From Streptomyces sp. NBC_01465 (GTDB lineage: Bacteria; Actinomycetota; Actinomycetes; Streptomycetales; Streptomycetaceae), in contig NZ_CP109467.1 in assembly GCF_036227325.1 (NCBI RefSeq), positions 3,720,001-3,784,000 of the forward strand: a stretch of 64,000 nt of DNA, read 5' to 3'. Positions 7,880 to 17,200 of this stretch are shown one piece after another; within the stretch, counting starts at the first letter, position 1; each line of letters starts with the position of its first letter. Position numbers and translations under genes: made by a program. Under the pieces are notes generated by a model. That model saw only the letters and a program-made list of their open reading frames with translations. It searched no databases and was not told the origin of the DNA.

Positions 7880-8446
7880 TCAGATGCGACCGAGGTCGAC
7901 TTTGACCGGGAAGGGCGCCGAGACCTTGACGACACCGGTGAACACGTCCCCGTCCCGGTAGGCCCTGGTAGCCGGATCGAGCACGTAGGTGTACACCAGC
8001 GGGACCCCGGTCGCAGCCTGCTCGACCCGCCAGTAGAAGGCGATGCCGGCCTTCGCGTACTGGTCCGCCTTCACGATCCGGTCGGTGGTCTCCGACCCTG
8101 GCGAGACAACCTCCACGACCAGCAGCACATGCTCCGGCCGGGTGGGCGAGACATCGATCGTGTCCGCGCGATACACGACAACATCCGGACGCCGATTGGT
8201 GAGCGGAACATCCTGCAGACGGACGTCGAAGTCGGTATCGGCGTTCCACTCCGGCTCCGCGGCAGCCTCCAAGGCATTCGCCAGAATCCGGGCGAGCCGG
8301 TTGTGGCGCTTGGACGCACTGGGGCTCACGACGACCATCCCGTCCACGATCTCGATCCCCGCACACTGCTCCTCGGACCAAGAGTCGTACTGCTCCGCAG
8401 TGATCTGCTCGTGCATCCACGCAGGAGCCACCGTCTCGGCAGTCAT
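7880..8446 (-). CDS. Uma2-family putative endonuclease
   Basis: ATG at 8444-8446 is preceded by AGGAGG and gives 188 residues. The protein has the Uma2 (DUF820) arrangement: an EIVDGMVVVSPSASKRHNRL segment, then RRPDVVVYRAD, LLVVEVVSPGSETTDRIVKADQYAKAGIAFYW and a C-terminal strand region. The D and E-x-V residues match the PD-(D/E)xK nuclease core of the family. Uma2 genes are abundant as solitary genes in streptomycetes and cyanobacteria, and their role is unclear. It is the best preserved gene of the short second segment. Confidence 0.85.
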   Translation of the reverse strand: MTAETVAPAWMHEQITAEQYDSWSEEQCAGIEIVDGMVVVSPSASKRHNRLARILANALEAAAEPEWNADTDFDVRLQDVPLTNRRPDVVVYRADTIDVSPTRPEHVLLVVEVVSPGSETTDRIVKADQYAKAGIAFYWRVEQAATGVPLVYTYVLDPATRAYRDGDVFTGVVKVSAPFPVKVDLGRI

Positions 8447-8629
8447 GACGCACCTCCTGGACACCATGCAAGCGGGCCCGATCCCGCTGCGTTCAGCGTA
8501 CTGCCCCAGCCCCTGACCGTGCTCGGAAGATGTGCCCAGCGCGAGAGGCGTTGAAGGTGTTGCCCTGGGCGAGGAGCGCGCGACACTGGGCCGAGGCGTG
8601 AGGCCCGCTCCCATCTTCCAAAGGGGCTG

Positions 8630-9256
8630 ATGAGGATCATGTTCAAGCGTGCCCCGGAGAGAACTGCGCAGAAGGCTGCTGCACACGAGGAAAAGCAGCA
8701 GGCTCGTACGGAAGCCGCCGAACAGCGGCAGGCGGACAAGGAAGCACTGAAGGACTGGCGCAAGTTGCACCCTGCCGAGAAGACGATGAACACCGCTGCA
8801 ATGATGCGCCTTTGGCCGTCCTCCAAGTTCGGCGTGACTGGGCAAGGACCAGTACTCGGCGGCCAGGCCGAGTTCGTCAACGCTGGCGCTCACAAAGCGT
8901 GGACGGCAACCAGGCTCGCTGGCGGAGTTGCAACGGGCGGTATCTCAGCCTTGGCGGGACGCAAGAACAAAGGCGCGGCTGTCATCAATGTGACCTTCGG
9001 CAACGGAGCTGCACAGACGTACAACGTAAAACCAGACTCCACGACCCTGCGAGCGGCCAACCAGTACGTGAATGCATTCAACGTGCTCGCTTCGCAGTTG
9101 GCCGGCGAAATGGGCTCTGCTTCATCGCCCGAAGCAGTTCAACCCAAGCCCCAGTCAGTGGCCGACGAACTCGGCAAGCTCAAGGCCCTCGTCGATCAAG
9201 GCGCTCTGACGCAGGACGAGTTCGATCAACAGAAGGCGCGGCTGCTCGGGACGTAG
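8630..9256 (+). CDS. SHOCT-domain protein of unknown function
   Basis: The 208-residue product has three parts. The N-terminus (about 1-45) is highly charged and rich in Ala, Lys, Glu and Gln, predicted helical. The middle is a beta-rich GAAVINVTFGNGAAQTYNV region. The C-terminus, ADELGKLKALVDQGALTQDEF, is a clear SHOCT domain (short C-terminal oligomerisation module). ATG 8630 or ATG 8639 could be the start; AAGGGG at 8621 and TGAGG at 8631 favour different choices. Such proteins are common but uncharacterised. Base composition is less GC-rich than the core genes. Confidence 0.7.
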   Translation: MRIMFKRAPERTAQKAAAHEEKQQARTEAAEQRQADKEALKDWRKLHPAEKTMNTAAMMRLWPSSKFGVTGQGPVLGGQAEFVNAGAHKAWTATRLAGGVATGGISALAGRKNKGAAVINVTFGNGAAQTYNVKPDSTTLRAANQYVNAFNVLASQLAGEMGSASSPEAVQPKPQSVADELGKLKALVDQGALTQDEFDQQKARLLGT

Positions 9257-9697
9257 GCTGTCTTCAAAACTCCTGCCTGCCTCGCACCCCCATCGGGCGG
9301 ATGCCGAGAGCCTGGCGACGCCCCGCTGTCCGCGTGACGCTCGGATGCCGCGAACAACCGCGGGACCTCCTTGAGTCCGATGGCCGGCAGCAGGTCATCC
9401 ACGTCATCGACCGACCAGCCGCGCCGCTCGGCCTTGAACTCCTTCAGCCGCAGGGTATCGACCTCGCGCATGCCCTTCTCGGCCATCAACAAGACGGTCA
9501 GCAGGAACCAGCACGGGTTGCTGGAGACGACGTAGTCAGGCTCGGGCAGGGCCCCACGAATGCACCACAACTGGGAGGTTTGCCGCTCGCCCCCGCCTTC
9601 GTCACCTACGCGCCTCCCGCCCACTCCTTCACAGTCAGGCTGTGCTGGACCCTGCACTTCCACGACATCCCGGTCGTGCGGCTCGGCACGCGCCCCG
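9257..9697. other. Region with a degenerate minus-strand coding remnant
   Basis: No intact gene is supported. On the minus strand an open stretch at about 9310-9585 reads like genuine protein (LLTVLLMAEKGMREVDTLRL, then GWSVDDVDDLLPAIGLKEVPRLF) but lacks a convincing start and runs into att sequence. I do not recognise the family. It is probably the decayed right end of segment 2. The last 40 bp (9659-9698) closely resemble 36249-36288. Confidence 0.4.
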
Positions 9698-9788
9698 GGC
9701 ATGAAAAAACCCCAGGTCACGGCGAGTGAGTCCTGGGGTGATTCCGAGCCGCCTTCGGGATTCGAACCCGAGACCTACGCATTACGAG
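9698..9788 (+). repeat. att repeat copy 3, left end of the intact element
   Basis: A 91-bp copy identical to 36288-36378 by eye. The similarity to copy 4 continues about 40 bp further left, so copies 3 and 4 share element-end sequence. Recombination between them would excise the 26.6-kb segment with the integrase. Confidence 0.88.
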
Positions 9789-9905
9789 GGCCTTCAAGAT
9801 CATGACGCGCAGTGCTCCGTGATCACGCTCGATCCGGCTTCACCTGGCCAGAAGGTCGCGACTTCGCCCACCGTGCCGTCCGGTCCGCAGGGAGCCGCCC
9901 CGTCC

Positions 9906-9925
9906 GCTCACGCATCGCTCACGCA
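9906..9925 (+). repeat. Paired GCTCACGCA repeats, candidate left-arm integrase sites
   Basis: Two GCTCACGCA copies, at 9906-9914 and 9917-9925, lie about 118 bp inside the left att of the intact element. They match the pair at 36225-36244 inside the right end, which gives the two arms of a joined attP. Confidence 0.6.
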
Positions 9926-9967
9926 AGCGGGGTGTCTGGCAGCGCCACAGGGCGCCACCCTGTCCGC

Positions 9968-10693
9968 TCACCCATGAGGGCGCCGCCGCGCAAGGAACTC
10001 GACGATTGCTGTAGCGGCGTCGGCAAGATCAGCCAACCCGACGCCGACCAGGACCTCATCATCAGATGATCGCATGGAATATAGGCCATTAACCTGCAAT
10101 TCGATGCAAATCTCACCCGCATCTCTATCGAAGGGGTCGACGGCCAAACGCAATACCTCATGAGAGAAGAACGGAAACAGCTCACTCAGGCGGGGCCTTG
10201 AGTGCAGTGCGGCCACCATCTCACGGCGAGAGTCGTAGGTATCTTCCGAAAGGAGGATGTTCCAAGCAGTCTCCACAGGCGTGCCGCGCTCATAACCTTC
10301 AGCCATTTTGGAAAAATCAATGAACGGAAATCGCTCCTGCAGAGGCGCAAGTAGCACCCCGCTCCGCCAGGCGTCAATGACATCCGCTAGGTCTTCAAGC
10401 GTGGTCGCGCTCCCGTATGCCCATACGAAATCGCCTGCAGCACTGTCAATGGAAATCGAAAAGGCCCTCCTATTCAAGACCGTGCTAACCCTGATAGGTC
10501 CGCGACTCGAATCAGCCTCGACAGTTCGATACACACTGAGCCCTTGCTCCGAACCGGGTCGCACGTCACCCAGGTCGAGGCTCCGCTCTTCGGCGACACG
10601 GCGAAGTGCCCGAGATAGACCACCGAACTCGACAAGTTCTGGATAAAACTTCGCGTCTGGAGCTTCAGCAAAACTCGCCCCCTGCATGCCCAT
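9968..10693 (-). CDS. DUF6193-like protein, candidate immunity or orphan element gene
   Basis: I place the start at ATG 10691-10693 (about 241 residues), because FYPELVEFGGLSRALRRVA resembles the N-terminus of DUF6193-type proteins. The frame stays open to a TTG at 10831 and on to the stop of the preceding gene. The C-terminal half (RPRLSELFPFFSHEVLRLAV, then IELQVNGLYSM) fits that family, which occurs beside toxins and specialised-metabolite genes. It is last in the minus-strand run LamG - RHS toxin - small protein - this gene, so an immunity role is plausible. The extra in-frame upstream sequence could be a remnant of another toxin tip. Family recognition is tentative. Confidence 0.5.
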   Translation of the reverse strand: MGMQGASFAEAPDAKFYPELVEFGGLSRALRRVAEERSLDLGDVRPGSEQGLSVYRTVEADSSRGPIRVSTVLNRRAFSISIDSAAGDFVWAYGSATTLEDLADVIDAWRSGVLLAPLQERFPFIDFSKMAEGYERGTPVETAWNILLSEDTYDSRREMVAALHSRPRLSELFPFFSHEVLRLAVDPFDRDAGEICIELQVNGLYSMRSSDDEVLVGVGLADLADAATAIVEFLARRRPHG

Positions 10694-10894
10694 CAGCTTG
10701 CACTGCTGGTAGCGAGCCTGGGCCGACGAGGACCCGCCGCCCCGCTCCAGGCACTCCTCGACGCCGTCACCACCGACAGACCCCTTTATCTCTACCACCG
10801 GATTTAACGATCTACCGACAGCTATCTGCAAGCAGCAGTATCCAGCCCGGTTACCCGCTACCGAGACTAATAAGTCGAGAAACCCCAGCAGGCA

Positions 10895-11272
10895 TCAATC
10901 CGGGATTGATTCCAGGATGTCGAGTGCCGACATTCCAACTTCAATGACTACTTGAAACGAATAGGAGTCATCACACATGGAGAATTCCACTTGCTGCGAC
11001 ATGCGGCTCCTGAACCACGCCACGAGGACTACCACCCCGTGAAGCGGTCCATCGATGTAGAGACATGTGCCCGCCTTGTTGAGCCATGCTTCCACCTCAT
11101 CGCCTTCGATATCGCAAGTCCATCGCAATCCTCGACCTTCGATCCCGGAATCCGATGGCGTGGACTCCTGGATTTCCGCGCTCGGCCAGTCATCGAGGAG
11201 GTGCGAGGATAGCTCTGCTTGCTCGACGCGCCACTCGGATTCCTCGTCATCTGCGAAGACAAGGCATGTCAT
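10895..11272 (-). CDS. Small acidic protein downstream of RHS toxin, candidate immunity protein
   Basis: The start ATG 11270-11272 lies 24 bp after the toxin stop codon and gives 125 residues. The protein is acidic (many Asp/Glu in DDEESEWRVEQAEL and CDIEGDEVEAWL), with a likely beta-sandwich pattern ending in FQVVIEVGMSALDILESI. I do not recognise a named family. Position, size and acidity are typical of cognate immunity proteins that neutralise basic nuclease tips. The local DNA is clearly less GC-rich than the upstream toxin body, in step with the toxin tip. Confidence 0.65.
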   Translation of the reverse strand: MTCLVFADDEESEWRVEQAELSSHLLDDWPSAEIQESTPSDSGIEGRGLRWTCDIEGDEVEAWLNKAGTCLYIDGPLHGVVVLVAWFRSRMSQQVEFSMCDDSYSFQVVIEVGMSALDILESIPD

Positions 11273-11296
11273 CCCTGCGCCTCACTCTTTCCGCAC

Positions 11297-14200
11297 TCAC
11301 TGGACCACCGACACCGCGCCCGGTACCCCATACTTGCTCATCATCCCTTCGAAATATGGTACAGCTGCACTCGTATTGGTAATGATTCTGAGGTTCGTGT
11401 ACCGGTTTTCGCCATCTCCGATCACAGCCGCATAGCGTCGCATCTCATTCTCAATGTCGGCATCGATGAATCCTTGCACCTTAGCATTCTTGATGCCCGG
11501 GGGAACAAATGGGCTCGATTTTCCGCTGACGAACTTCGCATCGAGAATAGAGTCACCGTCAACCCCATCTGCCCAAATCTTCTCGCCTCCACCGTGCAGG
11601 CGCACTTCAATCATTCCAGTTGTGGACATCTGGTAATCGCGACTCGCGCCCTTGCCGACAGCAATCCTTAGATTGCTGCTTCCACAAGCATTATGTACGA
11701 GGACCGGCGTCTCGCCAGTCAGCACATAGTACGTGTGGAGCTGCTCGACGGTGAGGTTGTACATGTCGGCAGAGCCAGTTCGCACCACTGCGCCAAGGAG
11801 GGTCGCCCCCGGGCCAGATTCCACCTTGAGGGCGTGCCCCGGGATCAGCTCTGCAGCTGGCACCCAAGCATGGATCGTTTCGTCCCAGAATGGGTGATTA
11901 GACGTGGTGTGTAGCGTTTTAACTCGATCATTTTTGCCGCCGATTGCGAGGTCGATAAGATCGCTATCGTGATGCACAAGTCTTGCTGTAACGGTTCGCG
12001 CACCTCGGTGTCGCCCGCTTGTCGGATCAGCGCTTTCTACCTCGTCTCCGGGCTTGATCTCGCTGATCGATTTCTTTCCCCCTCCCTTCATTAGCACCTT
12101 GGTGGAGGGGGTGAAGCTGCAGATCGCCCTGGCGGCTTTGGTGAGCGCTCCAAGAAATCTCACGGAACCAATCTCGACTCCACCAACATCAAAGGTAGAA
12201 ATCGCTTCGCCCTCAACGTCGCATTCCGCATCGTTTCCCATTTTGCATCGAATGTCGGGAACAATGAGTGTCATGTCGCCGATTGCCGACAGCAGCTCTT
12301 TGCCCATTTGCTTGTCTGCGTCGATTTCCGCTTGGGTGTAGCAGACGTCGTATTTCGGGTTGGCGCTGACTGGGTTTCCGTAGCACTGGTTTTTCGTAAA
12401 GAAGTAGTCGTAGAGCTTCTTCTCTTTCTTCTTCTGCTTTTCGGTGGGCTCGGAATTCTTGCCCATCTGGTATCCGTGCTTGACGCCGGGCTTGCAGTAG
12501 GGGTCCGCGGCGCTGGGGCACCAGGCGCCGTTCCCGCGGGCGTTGCCGTGGACGTCGCAGTTGTCGGAGCGGCCGTTGCGGCAGTAGTAGAGGCCGGTGG
12601 GGTCCGCGTAGGAAATGGGGCTGCTGTTGCTGTAGCTGTAGCCGTTGATCTGTTGTGGCGCGCCGAGGTCCATGACGGGGTCGGCTGAGAGGAAGCGGCC
12701 GGTGTTGGTGTCGTAGGTGCGGGCGCCGAGCTGGGTGAGGCCGGTGGTGTCGTCGATGGTGCCGCCGACGTATCCGTGCTCTCCGGGCCAGTTGGTGGGG
12801 CTCTTCCCGCGGGCTGTGCCGAAGGGGGTGGAGCGGCGCTGCTGCATGGTCAGGTCGGTGGAGTTGACGGCTAGTTGGGCGGTGCCGTTCTGGTCGCCGA
12901 GGAGGAAGGAGAGTTTGTTGTCGTCGGTGCGGATGGCCTGGTTGCCGCCGCCGAGGTCGTAGTAGCGGGTGGCCGTGGGGGTTGTGGCGCCCTTGGTGAG
13001 GGTGAGTTCGGTGGTGCCGAGGTACAGGGTGGTGGCGGAGTCTGTGCGGCGCAGGAGTCGGTTGTCGTCGGCGCCGTAGACGTAGGACGTGGTCTTGGTG
13101 CCGCCGCTGCCGTCGGGTTGGGTGACCTTGGCGAGGTGGCCTTCGTCGTCCCAGAGGAGGGTCTGCTGGTCGCCGGCGATGGTGCGGGTGTCGGTATTGC
13201 CTGCGAAGTCGTAGTGGTACTTGTCGGCGGAGATCCCGGTGGGCCCGGTGGTGTCGACCTCGGAGAGCGCGTGCGGGTGGGCCGCCTTGGACGGCGGGTA
13301 GACGTAGGAGTGCTTGACGTCCTTGGTGCTGTCGCCGCCGGCGTCGTGGTCGGTCTCTGCCGTGCGGTTGCCGGTGAGGTCGTAGCCGAAGGACTGCCAG
13401 TACGGGGCCGGGCCGCCCAGGACGGTGCCGCTGGGGGTGCTCGCGCAGGTGGTGGTCGGCTGGGCCCATGCCTCGGTCAGGCGGCCGAGGTAGTCGTAGG
13501 TGTAGCACTGGTTGTCGGTGCCGTCGCGGGAGACGTCCGCGATCGAGGTGATCGTGCCGGCTTCGTTGTAGCTGTAGGTGGCGGACTTGTCGGTGCCCGC
13601 GACGTCCTCGCGGTTGACGCTGGAGTTGGACAGGCGCTGGGTACCCCACTGGTAGGTGTTGGTGACCTGCGCCTTCTTCGCCCCGAGTGCCTGATACGAG
13701 TACTGCAGCGGCTTGCCGGTGAGGCTGTAGATCGCGTCCGTGAGGTAGGTGGCGCCGCCGGTGCCGGTGAGCTTCTTGGTGCGCATCACATCGTCGTAGG
13801 TCGGCGTGATGACCTCAGAGGTGAGGCTGCCGGCCGCAGGGTAGCTGGCGGACTGGGTGGTGCCGTCGAGGTTGTACTTGGTGTTCGACTGGTAGGAGCC
13901 GGCAAGGCCCCCTTCGGACGCCGGGATCGTGACGGTGGTGCGGTTGGGGCGGTAGAGGGTGTCGTAGAGGCTGTACGTGGTGGTGTATGCATCACCGGTG
14001 GCTCCGCCGACGTAGCGGGTGGCGGTGGCGAGCTGGCCCTTGAAGCCGGTGGGGTCCCATACGTGCTTGGTCAGCAGTGGTCCGGAGGCGTCGCCGTCGT
14101 GGGACTCCGTTTCACGCCCCAGGCCGTCGTAGATGTGGGTGATGGTCTTGCTGCGGGAGTCGACGGTGTAGATCAGCTGGTTGCGGTCGTCGAAGTGCGA

Positions 14201-17200
14201 TGTGGAGTCGCCCTTGTCCGGGTCGTGGGTACTGGTCTGGTTGCCGCTCTGGTCGTAGCCGTAGCTCCAGACGTTGCCGGCCGCGTCGGTGAGCTTGGCG
14301 ACCTTGCCCGAGGGCCAGTAGTCGTAGTGCGTAGTGTCCGCGGCACCCGTGGGGGTGGTGCCGTGGTACTGCAGCAGGTCGGTGGTGTTGCCCCGTGCGT
14401 CGGTGACCGTGGTGGTGGGGGTTGCCCCCTGGGGCGGGGTGACGGAGGTCCGGTCGCCGAGGTAGCTGGTGAGGGTGGTGGACAGCACCTGGCCGCCGTC
14501 GCCGTTGCCCGCCACCTGCTGGGTCTTGATGGCGCGGCCCAGGCCGTCGTAGCTGTTCCAGGTCTGGGTCTCCACGTTCAGCGCGTCATCCAATGCGAGG
14601 AGCGTGGTCGAGGGGGCGTCAGTGTTGTAGTACGGCGCGAAATCCTTGACGTCCAGGCCCCGTTCGTCGAGGAACGTGTCCGTGATCAGGCGGCCGCCAT
14701 CCGGTCCTGGTTGCTGCGTCTGACGCTGGCGCAGGAAGCCGTCGAAGAGGGTGTAGCTGGTGCGCTGCGATCCGTCGTTCTTGAGGGTCTTGGTGCCGAC
14801 CGCGACGGGGCTGCTGTCGGTGATGCTGTAGGTGTACTCGTAGTTGGGGGTGTCGTTGTTGGCCTTGGAGCGGTTGGGCAGCCACACCTTCAGGTTGCGG
14901 CCCAGTGCGTCATAGGTGGTTTCGGTGCGCTTGTTGTTGGTGTCCAGCGCGACCGTCGGCAGGCCGCGCAGCGTGTCGTAGGTCGTGGTGGTGGACTGCG
15001 CCGTGGTGGCATCGCCAGCGGTGGCGGGCGCACCGGTCACCTTAGTCGTCGTGGGGAAGCCGGTGGCGGGGGTGTAGACGGTGGTCGTGGTGCGACCGTC
15101 CGAGCGCTTGGTGCGGACAGGAGCCGTGTCCTCGGTGGCGGTGACCGTGCCAGTGATGTCCGTGACGGTCAGCGGCCTGCCGTACGAGTCATAGGTGGTG
15201 CCGGATTCCAGGTAGGTCGCGGTCGTGCCGTTGTGCGACTTGAGCGTCGCGGTGTTGCTGACCTCGCCCTTGGTGGGGGCTGCCCCATATGCCTGGCCGT
15301 CGTAGGCGGTGCGGACGTCGGAGAGGACGTCCTTGGTGCGGTCGGGGGTGTCCGCGCAGGCCACGGCGACCGTCTCGATCCGGGAGGGTTTGTTCAGGAT
15401 CCAGTCGGTGGCGTTGTCGGCGTAGGTGGTGCGGGTGCACTGGTTGTCCGTCGCGGTGGAGGTGTCCCCCGCATCGTTCTGGACGATGACGCGGCCCGCG
15501 GTGTTCTCATGGGTATAGGAGACGTAAGTCTGCCGCCATTTACTGCCCGCGCCATCGTCGAGGGACATCCAGGCGTACGTGTGCTGCGTACCGGTCAGGT
15601 TGGCCGTAGTGGTGCCCCAGGAGCGGACGCGCTTGGCCGTCTCGTAGTGCCAGGGCGTGCTGACGGTCTTACTCAGTATCTTGCCGCCCGGCCCGCTGTA
15701 GCTCTCGCTCTTGTACTCATAACCGGCAGCCGAATCATGATCAGTGATGGTGCCGCCGTTGTCATCCGAAACTGTGACGGACTTGGTGACAGGTTTAGGG
15801 TCGCTGACCAAGCTCGCCCTATCGCCGTCCATGCCGCGCAGGTAGTAGTGGTCGGTCTGCGACTTCATCCCGACCGGGTCCTGGCCGCCGGTCTGCACCC
15901 GCACATGCGCGTAACCGCGCCAACTCGACCAGGTCTTGTACTTCTCCTTGCTCAGCCCGTCATCATCATCGAAATGCCAGGCCGCGCCGTCCAGATAGGA
16001 ATAGCGGGTGACCATGTCCGGGGAAGATTTTGTGCGGTCGGTCTGGGTGACCGCGTCAACTACGTACTTGTTGAACCACTGCAGTGTGGGATCTTCATGG
16101 CCTGCTTTGGTGTAGTACACCGGGAAGCACCGGGTGGTATTGGTTTGCGGGGTCGGCAAATTGGCCGCGTCGCAGGTTGCGGCGGAGTAGGTGACATCCG
16201 TCTGCCCGCCGGACTCGTCTGCGATCGTCGACAGCCGTTCCTTGATAAACGGTGAGGTGTCGTCCTCATGCGTGTCCAGTCGGTTGGCGCGCTGGTCGTA
16301 GCCGAAAGTCACCTTCGGCAGCGGGACGTTGGGGGAGGCCGACTTACCCGTGTGCTGGATAGAAGCCAGGAGCAACTGGTAGTCGATATCGGCCATGCCC
16401 CACCTGTGCGTCAGCGTCCACGAGTCCACGGGGGTATACGTTCCTGCGGGCTGCAGGACCTCGGTGGTCACGTCCGTGAGGCGCTTGCGGGTCCAGAAGC
16501 TCGGCGAGTACGACTTCGTGCAGTCGACACCGGACTTGCAGTTCAAGTCCCACGGTGTGTCGTACCAGTAGAACGACTTGTCCTCGATCGTCGAGGCGTC
16601 GCAGGTCACTCCGGTCTCCGGCAGGCACCGCTCGGAGGAGGTGAAGTCCACCATGGCCAGGGCCTTGGCGGTGTACACCGATGACGACTTCAGCCCGTAC
16701 TCGATGCGGTCCAATGACCCGCCGCGGTCATAGACCGTTTCGTCGGCCGGCTTGAGGTTGCGGGCGTAGTAGTTGGTTTCCTTGTCGTAGTAGTACGCGA
16801 TCGCGTTCCCGTGCACATCGACGGCGTAGTCGAGGTTCCACTTCCATGCCTGCTGACACCAAGAGTCGGCAAACGTCGCAGCATGGCAGGGCTCATCGGT
16901 GTCGTCGCCGTACACCGGAACGGTCCAGGTGGAGTCGGTGGTCTCATTGCCACTCGCCCAACCCTCCAGCTTGTTGTAGCCGAAGTAGTAGCGGGTGCCG
17001 TCGGTGGTGGTAACACGCCAGTACTCGTCGTTGTGCGCACCGTTGGAACGGACGTCGGTGGAGGAGCCGTAGATCCGGTCGACCTTGGTGCCGTCGTCAC
17101 CCTTGATCTTGAACGTGTCCTTGCCGGTCGAGATCAGCTCGCCCGAGTGCCCGTTGAAGGACAACGAGGCGTTGTCGTAGGCCCAGCACACATCGCCCGG

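Noticed and set aside
3110..9788. Additional tRNA genes at the three left att copies
   Set aside because: Each has only the 3' 41 nt of tRNA-Thr; the acceptor 5' strand and D arm are missing, so they cannot be functional tRNAs.
12875..16255. 1126-residue plus-strand open frame
   Set aside because: It lies opposite the YD-repeat toxin, is Gly/Val/Arg-rich without motifs, and has no ribosome site; it is an antisense shadow of GC-rich coding DNA.
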